Source: an uncultured bacterium
Lineage (GTDB): Bacteria; Bacteroidota; Bacteroidia; Bacteroidales; Rikenellaceae
NCBI GenBank assembly: GCA_905214725.1
Contig: CAJMNH010000001.1
Span: forward strand, 310,001 to 374,000
Direction of reading: 5' to 3'
Length of the DNA stretch: 64,000 bases
Shown in pieces: positions 7,989 to 15,810 of the stretch. Within the stretch, counting starts at the first letter, position 1, and each line of letters opens with the position of its first letter. The notes under the pieces are model-generated. The model saw only the letters and a program-made list of their open reading frames with translations. It was not told the DNA's origin and ran no database searches. A program made the position numbers and the translations under genes.

Positions 7989-8597
7989 ATGGCGAAACAA
8001 CCACTCCCGACAGCAACATCCCGCCGCCGTCATCACCATCGGCGGCATCGCAAAAACACCAAGAAACGGACGCTGCGCAACGGCGTACTGATCGCCACGA
8101 TCGTCGTAGGCATCCTGACCGTCTTAGGCCTGAAACTCATCGGCAGGGGAAAAGGACACCAAGCGGAAATCGTCCAGCGCAGCTACCCCGTACGAGTGAT
8201 CAGCGTGGTGGACGGCGATACGTTCGTCGGATTGGGCGACAACGGCGACACGCTGACCTATAACGTTTACGGCATCGAAGCGCCCGAAATCGAACAGCCG
8301 CAGGGCTACGAGGCCCGCAAATATCTCTACAATATGATTTTGCAGCGCCGCGTCGAGGTGACGCCCAAGGGCGGACAGACGCCGCACGGAGTGCGGGTGA
8401 TCGCCACTACGCGCGACAACGACGATATCGCCGATCTGATGTTGCGTTCAGGTTATGCATGGTATCGCAACGATACGGTCAACGAACTGCGCTACATGCG
8501 TTCCGAACGCTTTGCGCAGGAGGAAGGAATCGGCATTTGGGCCCACCCCGATCATGTAGCGCCGTGGGTGTGGCGTGAACAGCACGGCAACCAATAG
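7989..8597 (+). CDS. Membrane-anchored staphylococcal-nuclease-fold protein with substituted active-site arginines
   Basis: 202 residues. A very basic His/Arg-rich cytosolic tail (11-30, SRRRHHHRRHRKNTKKR) precedes one membrane helix (32-50), then an SNase domain (65-197) expected in the periplasm. VVDGDTF (73-79) keeps the Ca-binding Asp77 (SNase D21), and APE (98-100) keeps the general-base Glu100 (E43). However, the residue at the R35 position is Asn92 (YNVYGIEAPE), D40 is Glu97, and the R87 position is Val135 (TPHGVRV, an Arg only at the next residue). Nuclease activity is therefore uncertain. It follows the cysteate synthase gene by 14 bp and ends 5 bp before a strong bidirectional terminator. 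Confidence 0.8.
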   Translation: MAKQPLPTATSRRRHHHRRHRKNTKKRTLRNGVLIATIVVGILTVLGLKLIGRGKGHQAEIVQRSYPVRVISVVDGDTFVGLGDNGDTLTYNVYGIEAPEIEQPQGYEARKYLYNMILQRRVEVTPKGGQTPHGVRVIATTRDNDDIADLMLRSGYAWYRNDTVNELRYMRSERFAQEEGIGIWAHPDHVAPWVWREQHGNQ

Positions 8598-8602
8598 ACG
8601 GT

Positions 8603-8640
8603 AAAACGCCGAACCCTATTTCGATGGGTTCGGCGTTTTG
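8603..8640. terminator. Bidirectional terminator between the SNase-like gene and mutS
   Basis: 14-bp perfect stem (8603-8616 with 8626-8639) flanked by A and T runs; it serves the convergent genes on both sides. Confidence 0.9.
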
Positions 8641-8673
8641 TTTCGATCTTCGTCACGACATTGCGCGGGACAC

Positions 8674-11343
8674 TCAGATTCCGGCGATCTTCTTGATTTC
8701 GTTCAACTTGTTGAGCGCTTCGAGCGGTGTGAGCGCATCGATGTTCAACCCCTTGATCTGATCGCGAATCTGTATCAGCACCGGATCGTCGAGCTGGAAC
8801 ATAGACAGCTGCATCGAAGTTCCCTTGTCCGCCTCTTCCACCGCATCTTTGACCGACGCCGGCTTTCGTCCGCGCTGCTTGGGACTCCGGCTCGGTACGA
8901 TTTCGTCGGTGCCGTAGACCTTCACGAGGTTTTTGAGAATCTCTTCGGCCCGCGTCACGACCGACACGGGCATACCGGCCATCTTCGCCACATGAATACC
9001 GAACGAATGTTCCGTACCTCCGCGGGCAAGTTTGCGGAGAAAGACGATCGTATTGTTCATCTCCTTGACCGTCACGTGGTAATTCTTTACACGCGGGTAC
9101 ATCTTCTCCATCTCGTTCAGCTCGTGATAGTGGGTGGCGAAAAGCGTCCGTGCATGAGCCGTAGGGTGGTTGTGCAGGTATTCGACCATTGCCCAAGCAA
9201 TGGAGATTCCGTCGTAGGTGCTCGTACCCCGTCCGATTTCGTCCAGCAGGACGATGCTGCGGTCGGAGATGTTGTTCAGAATGCTGGCCGATTCGAGCAT
9301 CTCGACCATGAAAGTCGATTCTCCCTGCGAAATATTGTCCGACGCGCCGACGCGGGTGAAAATCTTGTCCACCACACCGATATGCGCCTTGCGCGCCGGA
9401 ACGAACGATCCCACCTGCGCCATAAGAATGATGAGCGCCGTCTGCCGCAGCAGAGCCGACTTACCCGACATGTTGGGGCCGGTAATCATCACGATCTGCT
9501 GTTCCTTGTCGTCGAGCCGGATATCGTTGGGAATATATTTCTCGCCTACGGGCATCAGCGTCTCGATCACCGGATGGCGGCCCTCCTCGATGTCGATCAA
9601 CGTCCCGTTGTCCAGCTCGGGGCGGACGTAGCCGCGTTCGCGGGCAATGCGGGCGAACGACTGAAAACAGTCGATACGCGCTACAACATGTGCATCGCGC
9701 AACAGTTGAGATAACGACTGAGAAACAAAACAAATCAACGCATTGTAAATCTCCTGTTCGAGCATCAGAATGCGGTCTTCGGCGCCGAGGATCTTCTCCT
9801 CATACTCCTTCAACTCTTCGGTGATATAACGTTCGGCGTTGGCCAGCGTCTGCTTGCGGATCCACGTCTCGGGAACCTTCTCCTTATGGGCGTTGCGCAC
9901 TTCGATAAAATATCCGAAGATGTTGTTATAGCCGATCTTGAGCGACGGAATACCTGTCGACTCGCTCTCTCGCTGCTGAATCTGCTGCAATACGTCTTTG
10001 CCGTGCAGGGCGATGCGCCGCAGATCGTCCAGTTCGGGACTGACGCCGTCGGCGATTACGCCGCCCTTCTGAATCTGATTATTGGCGGGATCGGGGTAAA
10101 TCTCCCGTTCGAGTTTTACGCGCACCTCCTTCAATACGTCGATCTCCTTTGCCAGCCGGTGGAAATTCCCGTCGTCGGTCGATTCGAGAATTGCTTTGAG
10201 CAGTTCGACCGCCCCGAGTGAATTTTTAAGCTGCACCAGCTCCCTTGGCGTCACGCGCGAAGCGGCGATGCGCGATGCGATGCGTTCCAGATCGCCGATC
10301 AACGAGACCTGCTCGCCCACAGCCTCCGCCAACTCGGAATCGTCCACGAGCCGCTGCACCGCATCCAACCGACGGTTGATACGTTCGATGTCGCGAATCG
10401 GCATCGCTACCCACCGTTTCAGCAGCCGGCCGCCCATCGGCGTAAGCGTACGGTCCATCACGTTGGCGAAGCTGCTCCGGTCGTGCGTGCCGTTGGTGGT
10501 AAACAACTCCAGATTGCGGATGGTGAACTTATCGATCCAGACATAGTCGTCCTGATCGATGCGCGAAATCGACGAGATATGACCGATCTCCTTGTGCTCC
10601 GTAAATTCCAGATAGTAGAGGATAGCGCCAGCTGCCGAGATACCCGCCGAAATATGATCGATACCGAACCCTTTGAGCGACTGCGTACCGAACTGCTTGC
10701 AGAGTTTTTCCCGATTCAGATCTTCGGAGAAAACCCAGTCGTCGAGTTTATAAGTGTAGTAATTCGCGCCGAAGGCCTGCCGGAAGCGCTCGTCGAATCC
10801 GCGCTGATAGATGATCTCCTTGGGTGAGAGATTCGACAGGAGCTTATCCACGTAGTTGTCAGCCCCCTCGGCGACGTAAAATTCACCGGTCGATATATCG
10901 AGAAAGGCCACGCCTGTGGTCTGACGACCGAAATAGACCGACGCCAGATAGATATTCTCCTTGTTGGCCAAAAGATTGTCGCCCAGCACAACGCCCGGAG
11001 TCACCAATTCGATAACGCCGCGCTTGACAAGCCCTTTCACTTGTTTGGGATCCTCCAACTGTTCGCAGATCGCCACGCGCTCGCCGGCCCGCACCAACTT
11101 GGGCAGGTAGGTGTCGATCGCATGGTAGGGAAATCCCGCCAATTCGACGAATGTCGCCGAGCCGTTGGCGCGACGGGTAAGCGTAATACCCAAAATACCG
11201 CTTGCTCTGATGGCGTCGTCGCCGAAGGTTTCGTAGAAATCGCCCACACGGAAAAGCAGGATCGCATCGGGATGGATCGACTTGATCTGATAGTACTGCT
11301 TCATCAGCGGAGTCTCCACGTATTTCTTATCTATACCGGCCAT
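8674..11343 (-). CDS. mutS: DNA mismatch repair protein MutS
   Basis: 889 residues, full length for MutS. The mismatch-reading Phe-x-Glu motif lies in VGDFYETF (F36, E38). Connector, lever and clamp domains follow, and then the ATPase: Walker A GPNMSGKSALLRQ (about 622) and Walker B LLDEIGRGTSTYDG (about 698). The C-terminus (ALTPLEALNKLNEIKKIAG) is the usual MutS tail. MutS recognises base mismatches and small loops and recruits MutL. A -7 element TATCTTTG on the minus strand at 11408-11415 suggests its own promoter, although it lies just downstream of the glycosylase and helicase genes on the same strand. Confidence 0.98.
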   Translation of the reverse strand: MAGIDKKYVETPLMKQYYQIKSIHPDAILLFRVGDFYETFGDDAIRASGILGITLTRRANGSATFVELAGFPYHAIDTYLPKLVRAGERVAICEQLEDPKQVKGLVKRGVIELVTPGVVLGDNLLANKENIYLASVYFGRQTTGVAFLDISTGEFYVAEGADNYVDKLLSNLSPKEIIYQRGFDERFRQAFGANYYTYKLDDWVFSEDLNREKLCKQFGTQSLKGFGIDHISAGISAAGAILYYLEFTEHKEIGHISSISRIDQDDYVWIDKFTIRNLELFTTNGTHDRSSFANVMDRTLTPMGGRLLKRWVAMPIRDIERINRRLDAVQRLVDDSELAEAVGEQVSLIGDLERIASRIAASRVTPRELVQLKNSLGAVELLKAILESTDDGNFHRLAKEIDVLKEVRVKLEREIYPDPANNQIQKGGVIADGVSPELDDLRRIALHGKDVLQQIQQRESESTGIPSLKIGYNNIFGYFIEVRNAHKEKVPETWIRKQTLANAERYITEELKEYEEKILGAEDRILMLEQEIYNALICFVSQSLSQLLRDAHVVARIDCFQSFARIARERGYVRPELDNGTLIDIEEGRHPVIETLMPVGEKYIPNDIRLDDKEQQIVMITGPNMSGKSALLRQTALIILMAQVGSFVPARKAHIGVVDKIFTRVGASDNISQGESTFMVEMLESASILNNISDRSIVLLDEIGRGTSTYDGISIAWAMVEYLHNHPTAHARTLFATHYHELNEMEKMYPRVKNYHVTVKEMNNTIVFLRKLARGGTEHSFGIHVAKMAGMPVSVVTRAEEILKNLVKVYGTDEIVPSRSPKQRGRKPASVKDAVEEADKGTSMQLSMFQLDDPVLIQIRDQIKGLNIDALTPLEALNKLNEIKKIAGI

Positions 11344-11407
11344 AATTATGCAATATAATATACAATAACGAATGCAAAACAGTTCTTATTCACCATTTTC
11401 AGCATAG

Positions 11408-11415
11408 CAAAGATA
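11408..11415 (-). promoter_or_regulatory. Probable -7 element of mutS
   Basis: TATCTTTG on the minus strand, 64 bp before the mutS ATG and overlapping no coding sequence. No TTTG at standard spacing was found. Confidence 0.5.
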
Positions 11416-11424
11416 CGAAAATTA

Positions 11425-12006
11425 TCAGATTATCCCGACCTTTTCGAACATCTTTCGATAGAAGTCGGCTTTCCATTCCACCGAACGGGGATAGGCGCGC
11501 GACGACGACGGCATGCGAAAAAGCTGCATCCGGCGTCCGGCGTGTTCGAAGGGCACGGACCCGCCGACAACAGGGCGTTCGCAGCCGAGTTGTTCGACCA
11601 AGGTTTCCGTTGCTTTCTCACCCGTCGTCACGACTGCCCGGCATTCGGGCAAACGTTCCAGCAAACCGTGTACGTCAGTCGATTGCACCACTTGCAGAAA
11701 ATTATCCGAAGCATTGTCCTTCAAGCGAATAACCTCGCTTGCAGTATCGTAAAGCGCCAGTCCGATCGTGCGGCAAAACGCCATGATGCGTTCACGGTCG
11801 AAATGTTTGGCATCGGCGAGAAAATGACTTTTGTCGTCGAAAAAAAGCAATCCCATGATTCGCCACATATCGTTTTGAAGATTGGGATAAAAAAATTCCA
11901 TCGACCAACGCACGCGTTTGGGCGGAAAACTGCCCAACATCAGCAAACGTGCGTCGTCCGGCAGGAACGGAGCGAGAGGATGTCTCTCCGAAGGCAGGTT
12001 ATTCAT
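11425..12006 (-). CDS. Uracil-DNA glycosylase superfamily protein (Mug/SMUG-like)
   Basis: 193 residues of the UDG fold. Motif I region LLMLGSFPPKR (21-31) with FYPNLQNDMWRI (39-50) is typical of a Bacteroidetes UDG subfamily, and RMPSSSRAYP (164-173) is the minor-groove loop motif. Such enzymes excise uracil or mismatched/alkylated bases from DNA; exact specificity is not predictable. Its ATG overlaps the end of the helicase gene by 8 bp, so the two are translationally linked and form a repair-related operon upstream of mutS. It is shorter than family-1 Ung and lacks its GQDPYH motif. Confidence 0.82.
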   Translation of the reverse strand: MNNLPSERHPLAPFLPDDARLLMLGSFPPKRVRWSMEFFYPNLQNDMWRIMGLLFFDDKSHFLADAKHFDRERIMAFCRTIGLALYDTASEVIRLKDNASDNFLQVVQSTDVHGLLERLPECRAVVTTGEKATETLVEQLGCERPVVGGSVPFEHAGRRMQLFRMPSSSRAYPRSVEWKADFYRKMFEKVGII

Positions 12007-13414
12007 AGAATCGAGGGTCGAAATTTACCAAATACAGTTTTTCGGTGGCGCGCGTCAGCGCCGTGTAAAGCCAGCGCAGCATATCGCGTGTCATCGGCTC
12101 GTCGCCGAACAAACAACGGTCGACGAAGACCGCACGCCACTGTCCGCCCTGCGCCTTATGGCACGTCACGGCATAAGCGAACTTCACCTGCACGGCGTTG
12201 AAATGCGGATTCTCGCGAATCTCCTTATAACGCTTGATCTTGCTCTTCGTGTCGGCATAGTCCTTTTCCACCTCGTAAAAAAGCTTGCTGCTCTCCTCTC
12301 GCGTAAGCGACGGCGATTCAGATTTTATCGTGTCCAACAATATCTTACACTCGATCTCCATATCCCCGTAATCAGCGAAGGCAAGTACGGCGTTCGCAAA
12401 ATGAAAGCCGTAGAAATCCTCGAAGCGCCGCAGGCGAACGAGTCGGGCGATATCGCCGTTGGCGATGAAATTCATCGCCCCTTCGGCATCCGCCGCCGCA
12501 TAGTGGTAATTGTTTTTCACCACCATCAGCATATCGCCGCTCTCGATCTCCTCCTCGGCGCTGAGAACATAGCGGCGAATTCCTTCGTTGTAACGATTCG
12601 CCCGCTTATTCGAACGTGTAATGACAATCACCTCGTCGTGTCCGTAACGATCGTAGGCATCCTGTAATTTCTCCATGAATTCACCCCCTTCGACCGCCTC
12701 GAAATCAGGGTAGTCCATCTCGAATTTAGGCACTTCGTAAATATTGTTTTCAAGCATACAGCGCACCAGCGTCGCATTGAAGAGAATCCCCGATTGCATC
12801 TGCTGACGCACCACCTCGTCCATCTGTCCGTAAACGACATCGCCGTAACGGGAGACCGTCGCCGGATCGAGCGCGGGGCTGAAATCGCACTCTATGGGCG
12901 GTAGCTGCGCGCTGTCGCCGACGAGAATCAGCCGGCAGGCCCGTCCGCTGCGCACGTAGCTCACCAGATCTTCCAGCAACGACCCGCTGCCGAACAAGGC
13001 TCCGTCGCCCGTCGTATCGGAGAGCATCGAAGCTTCGTCCACGATAAAAACAGCCCCTTGCTCCTTGTTAAAATCGAGCGAAAATTTCGATTCGTAATCG
13101 GCATTGGTGCGCTGCCGGTAGATTCGTTTGTGAATCGTAAGGGCCTGTTCTTGGCAATAGCGGGCGAGAACCTTCGCCGCACGACCGGTCGGTGCGAGCA
13201 ACACGGTCTTTATCCTTAATTCTTTGAGTGCGGCAACTAAAGCGGCGATTAACGTCGTCTTACCCGTACCGGCAAAACCGTTCAACACGAAAATCCGCGA
13301 AAAATCATCGTCCGCGAGGTATTCCGATAAATTTTCTATGATTTTTTTTTGACTATTTGTTGCTTCGAAACAAATTTTGGCGTAAATTTGAGTCGCGATT
13401 GTCGTGTTAAACAT
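11999..13414 (-). CDS. RecD/Pif1-like superfamily 1 DNA helicase
   Basis: 471 residues from the preferred ATG. Walker A is LNGFAGTGKTTLIAAL (about 44-59), Walker B FIVDEASML (about 132-140), and motif III LVGDSAQLPPIE follows. The C-terminal UvrD_C_2 part has YAVTCHKAQGGQW and YTALTRATEKLYLV. These are the marks of 5'-3' RecD/Pif1-type helicases that act singly without RecBC. A start 16 codons upstream (13462) is open, but a -7 element (TAAGTTTG, minus, 13450-13457) lies inside that extension, so 13414 is more likely. The overlap with the glycosylase gene suggests a shared role in repair. Confidence 0.9.
   Translation of the reverse strand: MFNTTIATQIYAKICFEATNSQKKIIENLSEYLADDDFSRIFVLNGFAGTGKTTLIAALVAALKELRIKTVLLAPTGRAAKVLARYCQEQALTIHKRIYRQRTNADYESKFSLDFNKEQGAVFIVDEASMLSDTTGDGALFGSGSLLEDLVSYVRSGRACRLILVGDSAQLPPIECDFSPALDPATVSRYGDVVYGQMDEVVRQQMQSGILFNATLVRCMLENNIYEVPKFEMDYPDFEAVEGGEFMEKLQDAYDRYGHDEVIVITRSNKRANRYNEGIRRYVLSAEEEIESGDMLMVVKNNYHYAAADAEGAMNFIANGDIARLVRLRRFEDFYGFHFANAVLAFADYGDMEIECKILLDTIKSESPSLTREESSKLFYEVEKDYADTKSKIKRYKEIRENPHFNAVQVKFAYAVTCHKAQGGQWRAVFVDRCLFGDEPMTRDMLRWLYTALTRATEKLYLVNFDPRFYE
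13356..13390 (+). promoter_or_regulatory. Candidate promoter for the pseudopilin-like gene
   Basis: TTTG 13356-13359, 23 bp, TAAATTTG 13383-13390. The spacer is a little long. It lies inside the 5' end of the divergent helicase gene, leaving a leader of about 76 nt. Confidence 0.35.
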
Positions 13415-13449
13415 TGCGGTTGTTACCTTACTGTTATTTAAACGGGATA

Positions 13450-13457
13450 CAAACTTA
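13450..13457 (-). promoter_or_regulatory. Candidate -7 element of the helicase-glycosylase operon
   Basis: TAAGTTTG on the minus strand, 35 bp before the chosen helicase ATG; used to decide the helicase start. Confidence 0.4.
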
Positions 13458-13472
13458 AACAAATAAATTGAA

Positions 13473-14111
13473 ATGAAAAAAATCGTTCAACTGATTCTTG
13501 CCTTGGTGATCATCGGTCTGGTATATGTCATCTACGATCAGATTTCGACACCCATCCGTTTCGAGAAAGTAAAAAAAGCGAAGGAAGAGGCCGTTATCGA
13601 GCGCATCAAGGACATCCGTACCGCTGAACGCGCGTTCAAAATGAAATATCAGCGTTTTACGGGAAGTTTCGATACGCTGATCAATTTCGTTCTCAACGAT
13701 TCGATCGAGGGTCAGCGCCGTATCGTCGACGAGGATGACTCCGTGGCTATGGCCCAACTGAAAAAAGCCGGCAGGAAGAATATCGAGACCTTCACGGTAG
13801 CCGTTATCGACACGATTTTTGCCCCGAAGAAACTTTCGCCCGAGCAGGTGAAAAATTTCCGTTATATCCCGGGAACAAACAAACAGGCCGAGTATTCGAT
13901 TGCCGCCGGTCAGGTCGCCACCGAATCGAAAGTCGTCGTTCCGGTCGTCGAAGTCAAGGCTCCCTACGTGAAATTCCTCGATACGGTTCTGTTCCGACAG
14001 GAGGTGATCAATCTCGTCAAGGCTCCCGAGATCATCACCTATAATAAATACCCCGGCATCAAGTTCGGTTCGATGGAGGGTGCAAACAATGAAGCAGGTA
14101 ACTGGGAGTAA
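13473..14111 (+). CDS. Single-span membrane protein, pseudopilin-like N-terminus, unknown function
   Basis: 212 residues. One hydrophobic helix (4-21, IVQLILALVIIGLVYVIY) is followed by an amphipathic helix rich in Lys/Glu and the segment RIKDIRTAERAFKMKYQRF (about 44-62). This arrangement of a hydrophobic helix running into a long helix is reminiscent of type II/IV pseudopilins, but no prepilin peptidase site (G-F/E) is evident, so the resemblance is structural inference only. The remainder is a soluble, probably periplasmic domain. Its 3' end overlaps the next gene by 32 bp, and the two lead into rsmD, an arrangement consistent with one operon. I can give no biochemical role. Confidence 0.7.
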   Translation: MKKIVQLILALVIIGLVYVIYDQISTPIRFEKVKKAKEEAVIERIKDIRTAERAFKMKYQRFTGSFDTLINFVLNDSIEGQRRIVDEDDSVAMAQLKKAGRKNIETFTVAVIDTIFAPKKLSPEQVKNFRYIPGTNKQAEYSIAAGQVATESKVVVPVVEVKAPYVKFLDTVLFRQEVINLVKAPEIITYNKYPGIKFGSMEGANNEAGNWE

Positions 14112-14691
14112 TCGACCGGCTGCTTCGGAAGAGATGTCCATCCAACTTCGGTCGGGTGGACATTCTTTTCCGAAAGGGTTTCCGGCAGCGTGTGAGACCG
14201 TACGCCGGGTAAACTGTTCCGTACTGACACACAAAACGGTACTGGTGCCGGCCGAGGTGTTCGACAGGGAGTCGGCCGGCAACTACCTCTCGATAGCCGG
14301 ACTCGGCTGCGCCGAAACGGAGACGCCGGTATACAGCGATCCGCAACAGCGGCAGATCGCCGTAATGGCGATCGATAAAGCGTGCCGTCGCCAGCTGGAC
14401 GAAACATTTGGGAATCGTTTGACCTATACTTCGCCGCTGCTGCATCAACCCAAGTTCTCCGAGTCCGGCATCTGGATGATCCATACCGACGGGCTGCTCT
14501 ATCTAAAACTCTACGACAAAGTACTGCGTCTGGCCGAAGTGGTGCGTGCGCAGGGGACGACCGACATTCTCTTCTATCTCGGTCAGCTTAACCGGACGGT
14601 TCCGCTCAAAACCTACCCGCTCTGCCTGTCGGGCAGCAGCACGCTGGCTCGTCAGTTACGAACCTACTTCCGAGACGTGCGATGCGAATAA
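14080..14691 (+). CDS. DUF3822-like protein upstream of rsmD
   Basis: 203 residues. MSIQLRSGGHSF (from about residue 19) and the later VLVPAEVFD, the LLYLKLYDK segment and ILFYLGQLN match the layout of DUF3822, an actin-like-fold family that usually sits next to rsmD in Bacteroidetes. The usual length is nearer 260-280 residues, so this copy is short. The first ATG (14080) overlaps the preceding gene by 32 bp; a second ATG at 14089 is possible. It overlaps rsmD by 10 bp. Function unknown; coupling to rsmD hints at a link to ribosome or RNA metabolism, but this is inference. Confidence 0.65.
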   Translation: MQTMKQVTGSNRPAASEEMSIQLRSGGHSFPKGFPAACETVRRVNCSVLTHKTVLVPAEVFDRESAGNYLSIAGLGCAETETPVYSDPQQRQIAVMAIDKACRRQLDETFGNRLTYTSPLLHQPKFSESGIWMIHTDGLLYLKLYDKVLRLAEVVRAQGTTDILFYLGQLNRTVPLKTYPLCLSGSSTLARQLRTYFRDVRCE

Positions 14692-15215
14692 TAAGCGGCA
14701 AATACAAGGGTAGGGCGATCGATCCTCCGAAGAATCTGCGCGCACGGCCGACAACCGATTTCGCGAAAGAGAATCTGTTCAACGTCCTGACTAATCTGAT
14801 CGATTTCGACGAGAGCGATGTGCTCGACCTTTTCGCCGGTACAGGATCGATCAGTTACGAATTCGCTTCGCGCGGCGCCCGCAGCGTCACATCGGTCGAG
14901 ATCAACGCCGTGCATTACGATTTCATCCGCCGCACGGCGCGGGAGTTGGGATGCGAAACGCTGTATCCGGTCAAGGCGAATGCCTTTCTCTACCTGAAAA
15001 GCTGCCCGAAACAGTTCGATGTCATCTTCTCCGATGCCCCGTACGATCTGGAAGGCAGCGAAGAGGTGGTACGGCTGGTACTGGAAAACGGCCTGCTGCG
15101 CGAAGGAGGGATACTCATTTTCGAACATTCACGGAATACGGATTTTTCGAATTACAGCGCTTTCTGGCAATTAAGAAGTTATGGGAGCGTCCAATTTTCT
15201 TTCTTCAAAAAATAG
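14682..15215 (+). CDS. rsmD: 16S rRNA (guanine(966)-N2)-methyltransferase RsmD
   Basis: 177 residues, normal RsmD size. MRIISGKYKGRAI opens the protein, LDLFAGTGSISYEFASRG (48-65) is the SAM-binding motif I, and SVEIN (71-75) is the acidic ribose-binding loop. The catalytic motif IV, usually DPPY, reads DAPYDL (118-123). RsmD methylates N2 of G966 of 16S rRNA during 30S assembly. The start codon lies inside the previous gene, consistent with translational coupling. Transcription ends before the tRNA-Asp pair, which has its own promoter. Confidence 0.92.
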   Translation: MRIISGKYKGRAIDPPKNLRARPTTDFAKENLFNVLTNLIDFDESDVLDLFAGTGSISYEFASRGARSVTSVEINAVHYDFIRRTARELGCETLYPVKANAFLYLKSCPKQFDVIFSDAPYDLEGSEEVVRLVLENGLLREGGILIFEHSRNTDFSNYSAFWQLRSYGSVQFSFFKK

Positions 15216-15223
15216 ATCGAAGT

Positions 15224-15254
15224 GTTGTATTTTCGAAAATTTGTACTACCTTTG
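15224..15254 (+). promoter_or_regulatory. Promoter of the tRNA-Asp pair
   Basis: GTTG (15224-15227), 19 bp, TACCTTTG (15247-15254), with the expected transcript start about 13 bp before the first tRNA. Confidence 0.75.
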
Positions 15255-15272
15255 CATTCGCAATCAGCAAAG

Positions 15273-15346
15273 GGTGTGTTAGTTCAGCTGGTTAGAATAC
15301 GTGCCTGTCACGCACGGGGTCAGGGGTTCGAGTCCCCTACACACCG
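15273..15346 (+). tRNA. tRNA-Asp (GTC), copy 1
   Basis: 74-nt cloverleaf with acceptor GGTGTGT/ACACACC, anticodon loop CTGTCAC (GTC at 15307-15309), T-loop GGTTCGAGTCC and discriminator G. CCA not encoded. Followed 20 bp later by a second copy in the same transcript. Confidence 0.95.
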
Positions 15347-15366
15347 CAAATTTCGATAACGTTCTT

Positions 15367-15440
15367 GGTGCGTTAGTTCAGCTGGTTAGAATACGTGCCT
15401 GTCACGCACGGGGTCAGGGGTTCGAGTCCCCTACGCACCG
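15367..15440 (+). tRNA. tRNA-Asp (GTC), copy 2
   Basis: Identical to copy 1 except in the acceptor stem, GGTGCGT/ACGCACC, where a U-A pair has become C-G on both sides. Same anticodon GTC; CCA not encoded. Confidence 0.95.
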
Positions 15441-15465
15441 CAACCTTTAACGGCAATTCAGAAGG

Positions 15466-15499
15466 AACCTTTGTATCTCACAAGATGCGAAGGTTTTTT
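15466..15499 (+). terminator. Terminator of the tRNA-Asp transcript
   Basis: Stem 15466-15478 with 15483-15495 (two wobble pairs), loop CACA, then a T run. Between it and 15811 I see no supportable gene on either strand. Confidence 0.7.
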
Positions 15500-15810
15500 A
15501 TTCGCCTCCCTGAAAAATACTACATTCCGAAGCTCCTGAACATATGACGATCGGGAGAAATTTTCAAGGCAGAAAATCGCACACAGGCATTTTTACACCT
15601 TCTTCTGTCGCTCCATTAAATAAAACGGCACGACTATGCCATCATTCAATTACCGACAGGAAATGCGAATCGCCACAATCGAAACGACCCAATTCTGTAC
15701 GGAAACCGATACCCGGGAAAAAGCCGATCGTATCGCTGTCGGAATAACCTGTTACATATAGTCGAGAGAATCCCTCCCCGAGAAAGAAGGAAGTCGGGCC
15801 TCCTCGAAAC

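Noticed and set aside
15544..15747. 67-codon open frame after the tRNA-Asp pair
   Set aside because: No promoter, no family and an unusual composition; better treated as intergenic.
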